Assembly (NCBI RefSeq): GCF_040643635.1
Contig: NZ_JBEYUS010000015.1
Location: 27,297-91,296, forward strand
Reading direction: 5' to 3'
Origin: Saccharopolyspora_C sp040643635
Lineage (GTDB): Bacteria > Actinomycetota > Actinomycetes > Mycobacteriales > Pseudonocardiaceae
DNA length: 64,000 nt
Part shown: positions 17,501-25,354 of the stretch, in pieces
Numbering within the stretch: position 1 is the first letter of the stretch
Layout of the letters: each line of letters begins with the position of its first letter
Position numbers and translations under genes: made by a program
The notes under the pieces: model-generated
The model's database searches: none
The model's input: the letters and a program-made list of their open reading frames with translations, nothing else
What the model was told of the DNA's origin: nothing

Positions 17501-19382
17501 TGATCCGGTTCTCGGTGTCGAACTCCATGCCGCAGGTGAGGAAACCGCCGGAGCCCTCGGTGCGGACGCAGCGTCCTTCGTGGTCGTAGTGGTATCGGTA
17601 CCACTCGCCGTTGCGGTCGGTCCAGCCGGTGATCCGCCCGACGTGGTCGTAGTCGAAGCGCATCGGCTGCCCCGACGCGTTGACCACTTCGGTGAGCCGG
17701 TCGCCGGTGTAGCCGTAGCGCATCAGCTCCACGTCGCCGTCGGCCGTGGCGGACCGCAACGAGGTGACCAGGCCGTCGGCGGTGTCGACCAGCACCCGGT
17801 AGCCGCCGCTGTGCCGGATCTCGCGGGGTATCCCGTGCTCGTCGTGCAGGAAGTCGATGCGGTTCCCGACGTGGTCGGAGATGGAGGTCAGCGGGCAGGT
17901 GGCACCGGCACCGGCGAAGCGCAGGACCTGCCGCTGCTGCTGGTCGTCGAGGACGTAGGCGCCGTCCTCGGCCCGGCCGAGCGGACGGCGCGGGCCGCCG
18001 TCGCTGAACACCCACGAGCCGACCGCCGGGTGCGGGAAGTGCTGGAGCACCCCGTCCGCCGCGACGAGCACGACGCCCTGCTCGTCCACCTCCACGCGCT
18101 GGTCCAATGTGGACACCCAGCTGGGGCCGAACGCGCGCCCGGCCCGGAACGCGGACAGGTGGGTGCGTTCGACGACCAGCGGCAGCGCGGCGAGGAACTC
18201 CGCGTCGGTCTGCGCCAGCATCATCTGCCCGGAGGAGACGTCGATCGGGTCGCCCACGCAGCGCGAGTTCTGCAGGGACCGCGAGTTGGTGCCCTGGTCG
18301 CGCACCGTGTTGTTCGAGGACGTGGAACGGGTCGAGGCCGGTCCCTTCCCGCCGCGCGGAGGCGGCGTGGGTGTCGGCGTCGGGCCGCCACCGTTTCCGC
18401 CGCCGTTTCCGCCGCCGTTGCCACGTCCACTTCCGCCGTTGTTCGGTCCAGGCGTCGGGGACCCTTCCGCGTTGGACGAGTGGTTCGACGCCGGGCCGCC
18501 GTTGCCGGGCGGGGGTGTGCCGCCGGGCTTGTTCTCGGCGTTCGAGGAGTGGTTGGAGGCCGGGCCGTCCGGGCCGCCGCGGGAGCGGTCGCCGCCGGTC
18601 GGCTTCGGCCCGCCGCCGGACGAACCGTCCGACTTGATCTTCTTGAGCTCCTTGGCCGCGTCGCCGAAGCCCTTGCCGAGCTTCTTCAGCAGCGGCATCA
18701 GGGCCTTCATCGCCTTGACCAGCTTCATGGTCAGCTCGGCGATCTTCGTGGCGACCTTGGTGACCTGCATGGCCACCTGCGGCAGCACCCACGCCATCCC
18801 GATGCCCGCGGTCGCCAGCACCTGCAGCGCCCAGCTGATCAGGTGGCCCACCAGCTCGGCGATGATGTCGCGCACCAGGGTCCGGACGGCGGCGACGATC
18901 TCGCCCGCGGTGCCGATGCCGTCGGCCGCACCGTCGGCCGCCGACTTGGCGGCCGAGATCAGCGTGCCGGTCTCCTCGCTGCGCTTGCGGTAGGCGTCGG
19001 CGGCCTTGCCGGACCACTCGGCGATGTCGGCGCCGACCATCTGCTGCAGGTCGGCGCCGACCCCGTCCAGCTCGGTCGCGATGTTCTTCCACGTCTCCGA
19101 ATGCGCCTTGATCTCGTCCGGATCACCGGTCAGCGAGTCCAGCGCGTCCGACAGCGGGCCGACGTGCTCCATCAGCCAGCCCACCCCCGCGGCGAAGATC
19201 GAACCGAACGGGTCCATCGCCATGCCCAGCGCGTCCAGCGCCGTGCCGGTCGCACCCATCACGCCGGCGGCCCAGTCACCCGACTCGATGGCCTTCTTCG
19301 TCTCGTCGACCGATTCCAGGATCGGGACGCCGCTGAAGGACTTGGTCGAATCCTCGCGTTCCGCGACGAGCGGATTCGCCAC
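14565..19382 (-). CDS. Rhs-repeat polymorphic toxin with WXG100-like N-terminus and EndoU nuclease tip
   Basis: The 1605-residue protein is a polymorphic toxin. Residues ~1-260 are helical with a WXG100/PPE-like segment (SETWKNIATELDGVGADL, AEWSGKAADAY), the usual signal for type VII secretion. Residues ~265-365 are a Gly/Pro/Asn-rich linker. A DUF6531 start (GDPIDVSSGQMMLAQTD) follows, then some 800 residues of YD/Rhs repeats. The conserved Rhs core ends at HSWTDPLGL. The last 214 residues (bases 14568-15209) are a toxin module with KHIFEGE, GLHAYGN and TMFPAHWSKQDV, which fit the bacterial EndoU RNase family (catalytic His/His/Lys-Thr pattern). The toxin module is markedly less GC-rich and Lys-rich compared with the rest, a sign of module exchange. 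GTG at 19382 has AGGTGA upstream. No immunity gene follows in the 96 bp before paoC. Confidence 0.9.
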   Translation of the reverse strand: MANPLVAEREDSTKSFSGVPILESVDETKKAIESGDWAAGVMGATGTALDALGMAMDPFGSIFAAGVGWLMEHVGPLSDALDSLTGDPDEIKAHSETWKNIATELDGVGADLQQMVGADIAEWSGKAADAYRKRSEETGTLISAAKSAADGAADGIGTAGEIVAAVRTLVRDIIAELVGHLISWALQVLATAGIGMAWVLPQVAMQVTKVATKIAELTMKLVKAMKALMPLLKKLGKGFGDAAKELKKIKSDGSSGGGPKPTGGDRSRGGPDGPASNHSSNAENKPGGTPPPGNGGPASNHSSNAEGSPTPGPNNGGSGRGNGGGNGGGNGGGPTPTPTPPPRGGKGPASTRSTSSNNTVRDQGTNSRSLQNSRCVGDPIDVSSGQMMLAQTDAEFLAALPLVVERTHLSAFRAGRAFGPSWVSTLDQRVEVDEQGVVLVAADGVLQHFPHPAVGSWVFSDGGPRRPLGRAEDGAYVLDDQQQRQVLRFAGAGATCPLTSISDHVGNRIDFLHDEHGIPREIRHSGGYRVLVDTADGLVTSLRSATADGDVELMRYGYTGDRLTEVVNASGQPMRFDYDHVGRITGWTDRNGEWYRYHYDHEGRCVRTEGSGGFLTCGMEFDTENRITRSTDSLGNVTTFRMNEAGQVVEEIDPLGASTTSEWDRHDNLLRRTDPLGRSIRYDRDERGNILAITRPDGSRLRCEYDESGLPIAVVEADGTTTRHTYDELGNIRTTTDPCGATTTYRYDERGALASVTDALGGTSTVEVDASGLPVALRDPLGAVTRYERDRFGRVTSITDPVGGVQRFGWTVGGELAWHERADGTVERRVHDGEGNLREHRDEFSEVSTTEITHFDLVAAEVRPDGTRLEFGYDTEMRLTSVTDPQGLVWRYEYDAAGRLVRETDFNGRTLQYAYDAAGRLVERTNGAGEVTRFGLDVLGNIVERRTASDVARFTLSETGEILEAVNGTSRVTFQHDPAGRVIAETVNGRTVTSEYDLLGRRIRRRTPSGAESTWEYDANDQPIALHSAGRTLRFEYDRAGREVRRSTASGLVFGQSWTATHLLQTQTIAGAGGRIAQQRTYAYRADGALTGVQDGITGPRTFTLDHAGKVLGVQGSGWSERYAYDATGNITHGSWPASGADDEFGDRAHTGTLLRAAGGARYEYDAQGRMVLRQRKRLSHRPETWRYSWDGDDRLVGVLTPDGTRWAYHYDAIGRRIAKQRLGPDGTTVVAGVDFSWDGHVLAEQAEYRQGQPGPLVLVWDHEPESFRPLTQAERVLRGPQDWVDSKFHAIVTDAVGTPTELVDEHGVVSWVSRTTLWGGAPGAEAVTGTPLRFPGQYYDAETGLHYNFYRYYDPLLARYASPDPLGLDGGLNQHAYVPNPHSWTDPLGLKCNKGSDTKGKKEPDPTKRTIKNLAEAFGEKGKLNKHIFEGEKGSDGKPTGLHAYGNSPGRPKLKPGEEWVNSKTGKSKYLPDDVTVLAKRGKFTQVHEIIYKKDGADGVKRSTMFPAHWSKQDVQAYVANNSSNREKLLGSDYKDHYDKTSTDQVNDRIGRGHKVELDSVGGDDGTIFPKKNDKVFNPHPDGVDKTWTTTGPGDKWSATGKKG

Positions 19383-19446
19383 AGGAGATCACCTCAAGAG
19401 TGCGGGCCGGGGACACCGGCGAATGTGGGGTCGGGAATGCGGCGGG

Positions 19447-20067
19447 TCAGTCCCGCAGCGGGTCGAAGTCCGGCGGGAAGTCCTCGTCGTCGTCCCGCCG
19501 CTGCGGGCGGCGCCGGCCGGTCGGACGGGTCGCGGACGGGCCGGACTGGCTGGACGGGCCGGACTGCGGGGGGCTCGGCGGTGTGGGACCCGGCCGCTGC
19601 TGCGGCGGCTCGTCGTCCTCCGGCGCCGCCCACTTGCCGGACTCCGGCGCCTCGTCCTCGGCTTCGTCGGGTTCCTCGGGGAACCGCTCGCGCAGGTTGT
19701 CCAGCATCAGCGACCGGGTCTGCCGGTCCTCGTCACCGAGCTGCTCGGACATCACCTCGCCGACGCGGGAGGCGATGTCGCCCTGCGCCTTGCGGATGGT
19801 GCCGAGGATCTGCGCGGACAGCTCCTCCAGCGGCATCGAACGGATCTTCTCGGAGAACTCGATGCCGGTGAGGCTGCCGTCGGCGCGCACCGTCACCTTC
19901 ACCCGGCCGTCCGGGCCGGTCGCGGTCAACCGGATCTGCTCGGTCTCCTCGCGCACCGCCTCGTAGCGGCGGGCCTTCTCCTCGAAGCCCTTCACCCAGT
20001 CGCCGATGCGCCGTTCCGCGTCGTCCGGGTCGCTGCCGAGTGCGGCGAAGCCCGCTGGTCCGGACAT
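19447..20067 (-). CDS. YbaB/EbfC-like protein of the secretion cluster
   Basis: The 206-residue protein has a YbaB-like N-terminal half (helical RIGDWVKGFEEKARRYEAVREETEQIRL, then the beta region VKVTVRADGSLTGIEFSEKI). A disordered acidic and Pro-rich tail ends in RRRPQRRDDDEDFPPDFDPL. YbaB-fold proteins of this actinobacterial type are regularly found beside ESX/WXG100 genes; whether they bind DNA or act as chaperones is not established. The start at 20067 has CGGAGGG upstream. It sits 64 bp upstream of the Rhs gene on the same strand and is probably co-transcribed with it. Confidence 0.75.
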   Translation of the reverse strand: MSGPAGFAALGSDPDDAERRIGDWVKGFEEKARRYEAVREETEQIRLTATGPDGRVKVTVRADGSLTGIEFSEKIRSMPLEELSAQILGTIRKAQGDIASRVGEVMSEQLGDEDRQTRSLMLDNLRERFPEEPDEAEDEAPESGKWAAPEDDEPPQQRPGPTPPSPPQSGPSSQSGPSATRPTGRRRPQRRDDDEDFPPDFDPLRD

Positions 20068-20135
20068 GTTCTTCCCTCCGTGCCGATGTGCTGCTCGATG
20101 ACGTGCGCGCCGCGCGGACGCGGCGGGTGGGGGGA

Positions 20136-20798
20136 CTACGCCGTCGCCTCCGGGTCGATCCGCGGGGTGGTGCCGAACACCTGCTGCGAGAAGCCCTGCT
20201 CGGCGGGGGTTCGCACCTGCTCACCGTGCGGAGCGTTCCGCGCCGTCGGCTCCTGCACCTGCTCCGACGACCGCGAAGCGGTGCCCTGCTGCTGCTCGGA
20301 CATGCCGTCCGGCAACGACCCCCGCTGCTGCTCCGACATTCCCTCCGGCAACGTCCCCCGCTGCTGCTCCGAATAGCCACCCTGCGGCGTGCCCTGCCGC
20401 TGCTCGGACATCCCGTCCGGGAGCGTGCCCCGCTGCTGCTCCGCCGGGCCGGAGCCGCCGCCCATCAGCTGGAACTGCTCGGAGCCCTCCGGCACGGTGC
20501 CGTGCAACTTCTGGAAGGACTGCGAGTTGTCCTCGTCGTTGGTGTCGTACTCCTCGGCGGTGGTGCGGACGTTCTGCGCGGTGGTCTCCAGGCCTTCGCG
20601 GGCGGCCTGCAGCGCCGCGAGCCCTTCCTGCCCGGTCGGATTGATGATCGGCGGCAGGAACGAGCACAGCAGCCCGTAGGCCTCGTCGGACATGCCGACC
20701 TGTTCGGCGGCCGAGATCGCCGTGTCGACCCGGTCGGTGAGCGAGTCGAGGTGGGCGGCGTGCGCCGTCAGGTCCTCGGAGACGACTTCGTAGGCCAT
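20136..20798 (-). CDS. EspC-like (DUF2580) ESX secretion-associated protein with a tandem-repeat tail
   Basis: Residues 1-95 form a helical hairpin of the EspC/DUF2580 type (LTAHAAHLDSLTDRVDTAI, a GLLCSFLPP turn, ALQAAREGLETTAQNVRTTAEEYD). Residues ~119-173 hold four to five copies of a 12-residue unit close to EQQRGTLPDGMS, separated only by small substitutions. The rest is Gln/Glu-rich and disordered. EspC-like proteins are substrates or partners of type VII secretion. The repeat tail is unusual and may bind a partner or vary in copy number. GAGGAG upstream supports the start. It lies between the EspG-like and YbaB-like genes, all on the minus strand. Confidence 0.75.
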   Translation of the reverse strand: MAYEVVSEDLTAHAAHLDSLTDRVDTAISAAEQVGMSDEAYGLLCSFLPPIINPTGQEGLAALQAAREGLETTAQNVRTTAEEYDTNDEDNSQSFQKLHGTVPEGSEQFQLMGGGSGPAEQQRGTLPDGMSEQRQGTPQGGYSEQQRGTLPEGMSEQQRGSLPDGMSEQQQGTASRSSEQVQEPTARNAPHGEQVRTPAEQGFSQQVFGTTPRIDPEATA

Positions 20799-20838
20799 GC
20801 AGGTAGCTCCTCTCCGGATGCGTTGCGCGACAAGGTGT

Positions 20839-21618
20839 TCACCGGGACACGAGCTCCGCGAAGTCCACGCTGGACAGCATTTCGCCGAGCCGCTGCTCGA
20901 CGCGGCCCGGCTCGGCGGGCACGACGCTCAGCCAGCCCCGTTCGCCGATCAGCAGGTAGCGGCCCTGCGAGGTGTCCATCCAGCTGATGAGCGTCGCCGC
21001 CCGGGACCCGCCGCCGCGGACGCCGAGCTGGCCGCCGCCACGGCGGTTCTCCGCCAGCTCCACCAGTGCGGCCGCGTCCTGTTCGGACACCCCCGCCCGC
21101 ACCAGAGCGGTGTGCTCGTCGAGATCACCGCCGAACGGGTCGTCGCCGAAGTCGTCCTCGTCCGCGACCTTCGCCAGCACCTCGTGGCGCACCGTCAACG
21201 ACCGCCCCTTGCCCGGCTCGGCGGACGGCAGCACGCCCGCCGCCACCGCGGCCAGCGCACCCGGCCGGAAACCGCGCAACGACAACCGGTCCCCGTCCAG
21301 CACCGCCAGCACCCCGGACCGGCGATCCGCGGCGGCCAGCGCCCGGATCGGGCCGTCCGCGTAGCCGACGACGTCCACCGAGATCTCGTGCTCCGCCAGC
21401 AGCCGCAGCAGCTCCTCCAGCTCGGCGTCCAGCCGCTCGCCGGTGGCGAGACCGCGGTCGGCCAGCGCGCGGAACACCTCGGCGGTGCGCGCGGTGCGCT
21501 CCTCGACGGTCGCGCCGATGCTCGGCACCCGCAGCGGGTACGGCGCACGGCCCAGGTCGAGCGCCCCGGACACCAGGTCGAACTCGACGGCGGACAGCAC
21601 GAAGTCCGCTTCGTCCAT
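20839..21618 (-). CDS. EspG-family ESX secretion chaperone
   Basis: The 259-residue product starts MDEADFVLSAVEFDLVSGAL and continues with LGRAPYPLRVPSIGATVEER, the opening pattern of EspG proteins. These are cytosolic chaperones that bind the tip of PE/PPE-type substrates before type VII export. Later segments (SLTVRHEVLAKVADEDDFG, RYLLIGERGWLSVVPAEP) are compatible with the family. The ATG at 21618 has GAGGGGAAAG immediately upstream; a longer frame to 21654 lacks an RBS. Its neighbour upstream encodes a PPE-like protein, a logical client. Confidence 0.8.
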   Translation of the reverse strand: MDEADFVLSAVEFDLVSGALDLGRAPYPLRVPSIGATVEERTARTAEVFRALADRGLATGERLDAELEELLRLLAEHEISVDVVGYADGPIRALAAADRRSGVLAVLDGDRLSLRGFRPGALAAVAAGVLPSAEPGKGRSLTVRHEVLAKVADEDDFGDDPFGGDLDEHTALVRAGVSEQDAAALVELAENRRGGGQLGVRGGGSRAATLISWMDTSQGRYLLIGERGWLSVVPAEPGRVEQRLGEMLSSVDFAELVSR

Positions 21619-21687
21619 CACTTTCCCCTCATCAGCACGCGCGTGATCGCGCACCGGCCCGCACGGCCGGTGCGCGGAACGACGCGG

Positions 21688-23337
21688 TCAGTCCTTGTCC
21701 TTGTCCTTCTTCTTCGGCTTGCCACCGCCGATGACCGGTGGCGGCAGGTCCGCGCCCGGGACCTCGACGATCGGGGCGCTCTCCACGTACTTCGCGCGGC
21801 GCTCCTGGTCCTCGCCGCCCTTGCCGCGGTTCGCCTGCCCCGGCGCGCCGCCGCCCATGCCCGCCGCACCGGCCTGACCGGGCACGCCCGCCGCGCCCAC
21901 CGGGCGCCCGGCCGCCGGCCCACCGGTCGAGCCGACCCCGGCCCGGCCGCCCGCGCCCGGCCCGGAACCACCCGAAGCGGAACCGCCCGAGCCCGCGCCG
22001 CCTGCGCCGAGCGCTCCGCCGGAACCGCCCGTCGTGCCGGGAATCGGCGGGATCGAACCGCCCCAGCCGCCGCGGGAACCGCCAGGGCCACCGGAACCGG
22101 GGCCACCACCCGGGTTCTTGGCGAACGGGTTCGGGGTGATCGCGGTCGGCGCGTCCGGGCCGGACACCGGCCGCGGCGGCTTGTAGGTGTCCCGGCCGGT
22201 GATGTCCGGCGACGACGGGTTCGGCACCGAGCTGGGCTTCGTGGACTGCGGGGTCGTGCCGCTCGGCTTGAACTTCACCGTCGGCGGATCGAAGTTCGGG
22301 GGCGACGGCGTCCGGGGCGTCGGCGTCCGGCCACTCGGCACCGAACGCGGTGTCGGCGTGCCCCCGACGGGGATCTGGGGATCGCCCGGCCGCGGAATCG
22401 GACCGCCCCGTTCGGACGGCGACTGCGGGACCTGCGGGATCTGCGGCTGTTCGGGTGCGAGCGCGTTCGCCGGATCAGTGGCGGCCGGGATGTTGGACGT
22501 GGGGACGCGGGAAGCGGGGTCGGTGGCGGCCGGGTCGCCCGCCGCCGGGTCGCCGAGCACCGGCATCTTCCGCGTGACGAGGTCCCCGTCCGCACCGCCC
22601 GGGGTGACCGGCTCACCGAGCTGCTGGACGTCCTCGCCCGCCTCGTGCGCGGGAGTCGCCCGGTGGAACGGCGTCAGCTTCCCGTCCGCCGGCGGCGTGC
22701 CCTGGTGCTGCTCCTGCCGGACCGGGTCCGGCGGCGGCGCGAAGCGGGGCGTGTCGCCGTCCAGCACTCGGGAGTCGGATTCCATCCGCTCCATGACCTG
22801 GACCGCGTCCTGGTGCGCGTCGGCCGACTTGATCGTCCGCACCCGCTGGTCGACGGTCGCCGTGAACAGGTCGACGACCGACCCCTGCCCTCCCGAACCG
22901 TTGAACCTGTGCGTCAGATCTTCGTCCAGGTCGACGTCGACCGGTTCCGGCATGGCCATCTTGGCCGTCTCCATGACGCGGCCCTGCTCCTCGATCCGCG
23001 CCCCGAGACCATTGGCCGTCGCGCCGGCCTCCGAGGTCCAGGTGGCGATCTCGTGGATCGCACCGCGCGCCGAATCGCCCGCCTCGCCCTGCCAGCCGTG
23101 CTCGGTGCTGCGCAGCCGCTCGCCCATGCGCTGTGCGGACTCGCTCATCTCGATGCCCAGCCGTGCCCAATCGCCGGCGAGTTCACCCACGCGGCCCGGA
23201 TCGTTGTCCCGGTGCACCGCCTCGTACAGCTCGCGGTGGCTGTAGGAACTCCAGTTCTGGGTGTCCACCAAGGCGCGGTCGTCATCGGACGACCGCGCGT
23301 TCTTCGCCCGCGTCACGGCGTGCTGCTGTTCTTCCAC
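21688..23337 (-). CDS. PPE/WXG100-like secreted protein with a long Pro/Gly-rich tail
   Basis: This 549-residue protein has a helical N-terminal domain (about residues 25-150) resembling PPE/WXG100 proteins, including DWARLGIEMSESAQRMGERL, a W-x-G turn (HGWQGEAGDSARGAIHEI) and a long second helix. From about residue 190 it is disordered: Pro/Thr-rich with repeated DPA units (AAGDPAATDPASR), then Gly-rich (GGSGGALGAGGAGSGG), ending in a Lys/Asp tail KPKKKDKDKD. GTG at 23337 has a GGAGGGGG site upstream. It is likely a type VII substrate dependent on the adjacent EspG-like chaperone. No ESX core genes (eccB-E, mycP) are in this window. Confidence 0.75.
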   Translation of the reverse strand: MEEQQHAVTRAKNARSSDDDRALVDTQNWSSYSHRELYEAVHRDNDPGRVGELAGDWARLGIEMSESAQRMGERLRSTEHGWQGEAGDSARGAIHEIATWTSEAGATANGLGARIEEQGRVMETAKMAMPEPVDVDLDEDLTHRFNGSGGQGSVVDLFTATVDQRVRTIKSADAHQDAVQVMERMESDSRVLDGDTPRFAPPPDPVRQEQHQGTPPADGKLTPFHRATPAHEAGEDVQQLGEPVTPGGADGDLVTRKMPVLGDPAAGDPAATDPASRVPTSNIPAATDPANALAPEQPQIPQVPQSPSERGGPIPRPGDPQIPVGGTPTPRSVPSGRTPTPRTPSPPNFDPPTVKFKPSGTTPQSTKPSSVPNPSSPDITGRDTYKPPRPVSGPDAPTAITPNPFAKNPGGGPGSGGPGGSRGGWGGSIPPIPGTTGGSGGALGAGGAGSGGSASGGSGPGAGGRAGVGSTGGPAAGRPVGAAGVPGQAGAAGMGGGAPGQANRGKGGEDQERRAKYVESAPIVEVPGADLPPPVIGGGKPKKKDKDKD

Positions 23338-23500
23338 GTGCCACTTCCCCCTCCGGCGACGGCTTCTCGCACACCGCCACCAGCCCATCCGCCCGCCACG
23401 CCGATCCCTGCGCACAGTGGACGCACCGGCACCCCGCCGGGTTGCCCGCCCGGCGGAGCGCTCGATCTCGATCGCCGACGACTCCGCTACCCGCGGCCGG

Positions 23501-23935
23501 TCACAGCTGTTGCCCGATGCGGCGGAACTCGTCCTCGGCGCGCTCGTCGTCGGCGCGGTAGCGGCGCATCGCGTCCTCGACGGCCTCGCGCGCGTCGTCC
23601 AGCACTCGGCGGTACTGCTGCAGCACCTCGGTGAACGAATCGCCGTCCCCGGTGCCGCGATCGGCGAACTTCGCCGCCATCGCCTCCCCCACCGGGTTGC
23701 GCCCCAGCGGTGCGCGCCGCCCCAGGCCCACCGCGCGGTTCAGCCAGTCCTGCACCTGGTCGACCTGCTCGGTCAGCATGTCCTGGATCGCCCGGCCGGC
23801 AGCCGGGTCCAGCCGCAGCCGCCCGGCTTCCACGTCCCGCCGCAGCGTGCCGACCGCGGCGGACGAGGCCTGCAACTTCGCCTCCACCACCTGCGCCGTC
23901 CCCCGCACCTGCTCGGTCATCCCCGCCCCGCTCAC
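23501..23935 (-). CDS. Small helical protein of the secretion cluster, unknown function
   Basis: The 144-residue product is almost entirely alpha-helical, with heptad-like stretches (VEAKLQASSAAVGTLRRDVEAG, split here for brevity, and VLQQYRRVLDDAREAVEDAM). It ends RRYRADDERAEDEFRRIGQQL. It has no membrane segment. GTG at 23935 follows GAGGGGAAACGC, the same leader seen before the EspG-like gene; ATG at 23920 is an alternative. As the first gene of the minus-strand cluster it may be a WXG100-like partner or a YbaB-type accessory, but it lacks a clear W-x-G motif. Confidence 0.65.
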   Translation of the reverse strand: MSGAGMTEQVRGTAQVVEAKLQASSAAVGTLRRDVEAGRLRLDPAAGRAIQDMLTEQVDQVQDWLNRAVGLGRRAPLGRNPVGEAMAAKFADRGTGDGDSFTEVLQQYRRVLDDAREAVEDAMRRYRADDERAEDEFRRIGQQL

Positions 23936-24216
23936 GCGTTTCCCCTCTTCTCGCACGTCGTGTCCCCTCGCGATGTGGCTCCTCCCGATGGGCACCGGCA
24001 CACCGGACCCCGCCACGGCAACGGAACGTACCGGTCTCGTTCCGCTCAGCGACAGGGTTTCCACAAGATCACGGCCGAACGGCCGAGGTTCCCGTCCGAA
24101 CGGCCAAGATCGGGGGCTCCCGGCTCAACCTCGGGGCAGTCCGGCGCGTCTCGCAACGGGGAACTCCACGCGTGCGCGGCATCTTCGAGCAGGCGGATTC
24201 CGCGTGTGCGCAGGAA

Positions 24217-24402
24217 TCAGCTCGACCGGCCGGCCCCCGCGGCGCGCGCCACGTCCACCACGAACCAGACCACCCCGACCGCCAGCGCTCCCGCGGTCAC
24301 GTAGTTCAGCACCGACCAGTGCTCGGCGCGGATCAGGGTCGGCACCACCGACAGGGACACCAGGACCAGCACCAGGGCGTTCACCACGTTGCGCTTGTTC
24401 AT
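24217..24402 (-). CDS. 61-residue membrane protein
   Basis: Two hydrophobic helices (NALVLVLVSLSVVPTLI and VLNYVTAGALAVGVVWFVVDV) joined by a short loop make this a two-pass membrane protein. A GGAG site lies eight bases ahead of the ATG at 24402. It is separated by 281 bp from the secretion cluster and is divergent from the RDD gene. Function is unknown. Confidence 0.65.
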   Translation of the reverse strand: MNKRNVVNALVLVLVSLSVVPTLIRAEHWSVLNYVTAGALAVGVVWFVVDVARAAGAGRSS

Positions 24403-24637
24403 CGTCTCGCTCCACTTCCGCCGCCCGCCTACCGGGCTGCCTCGTCCATCGACACCGAGGAGCCTGCCGGTCCCGCGCCGCGGGAACATCGGGCCGAGGG
24501 ACGAAACCTCCGCCGCGCACCCCGGCCGAAAGTACGACACCGCCGAAACCCTTGCGCCGCAACGCGTTCGGCCGGGCACGGGGGTGTTCCGGCGCCGAGT
24601 ACCATGGGCCGACCGCAGCCGCCCCAGGGAGAACGCG

Positions 24638-25354
24638 ATGGTGCCGACCGTGCAGAACCCGGCGCAGGACGCCACCGATCCGCGGGCGAAAGCGGCCTTC
24701 CTGGGCAGGCGGTGCACGCAGATCGCGCTGGACGCCCTGCTGCTGTGGCTGGTGTGCATGCTGCAGATGCTGCTGGCGTTGGTGCTCGCGATACCGCTCA
24801 TCAAGTTCGGGATGTCACCGTCACCCGCGTTCGTCGCCACTTTCGCCGTCTTCTTCGCGCTGATGATCGCGGAGAACTGGTGGTGGCACGTGTGGTTCCC
24901 GTACCGCCACGACGGCAGCACCATCGTCATGCGGTGGCTGCGGCTGCGCGTCATCGCGATCGACGGTGAACGGGCCCGGCTGGCGCAGCACAACGCGCGG
25001 TGGCTGCTGGTCTCGGTGGACGCCATGTTCTTCGGGCTCGTCGGACTGGTGCTGATGATCGTGACGCCGCAGCACCAACGGCTCGGTGACATCGTGGCCC
25101 GCACCCACGTGGTGCGGGTTCCGGCGGAACCGGCCGGGCCCGCGCGGGACGAGGCTGCGCCGTCGCCCGAGGCTGCGCCGTCGGCTGGGCCCGCCCCGTC
25201 GGACGAGGCTGCACCGTCGCCTGCGGCTGCGCCGCCGACCGGGCCCGCGCAGTCCGGCGAGGTCCAGTCCGGCGAGGTCCGGACCGACGGGGCGGCGGCA
25301 GCCGACCGGACCGGCGAGGCGCCCCCGGCCGAGGTGCGAGCGCGATTCAGCTGA
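24638..25354 (+). CDS. RDD-family membrane protein with a disordered Ala/Pro tail
   Basis: The 238-residue protein has an RDD domain (FLGRRCTQIALDALLLWLV as first helix, then IMRWLRLRVIAIDG and RLGDIVARTHVV at the end), with four predicted helices over residues ~20-155. The last ~80 residues are low-complexity Ala/Pro/Glu/Ser with imperfect repeats of the type EAAPS-PAAAP. RDD proteins are poorly defined membrane proteins, some linked to transport. GGGAGA precedes the ATG at 24638. Its stop codon overlaps the 3' end of the convergent response-regulator gene by 8 bp. Confidence 0.8.
   Translation: MVPTVQNPAQDATDPRAKAAFLGRRCTQIALDALLLWLVCMLQMLLALVLAIPLIKFGMSPSPAFVATFAVFFALMIAENWWWHVWFPYRHDGSTIVMRWLRLRVIAIDGERARLAQHNARWLLVSVDAMFFGLVGLVLMIVTPQHQRLGDIVARTHVVRVPAEPAGPARDEAAPSPEAAPSAGPAPSDEAAPSPAAAPPTGPAQSGEVQSGEVRTDGAAAADRTGEAPPAEVRARFS

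Noticed and set aside
14640..19871. A very long open frame on the plus strand opposite the Rhs gene
   Set aside because: It is an antisense shadow: GC-rich codon bias on the minus strand leaves the complementary frame free of stops. It has no RBS, its composition is Val/Gly/Arg/His-rich, and the opposite strand has clear Rhs motifs.
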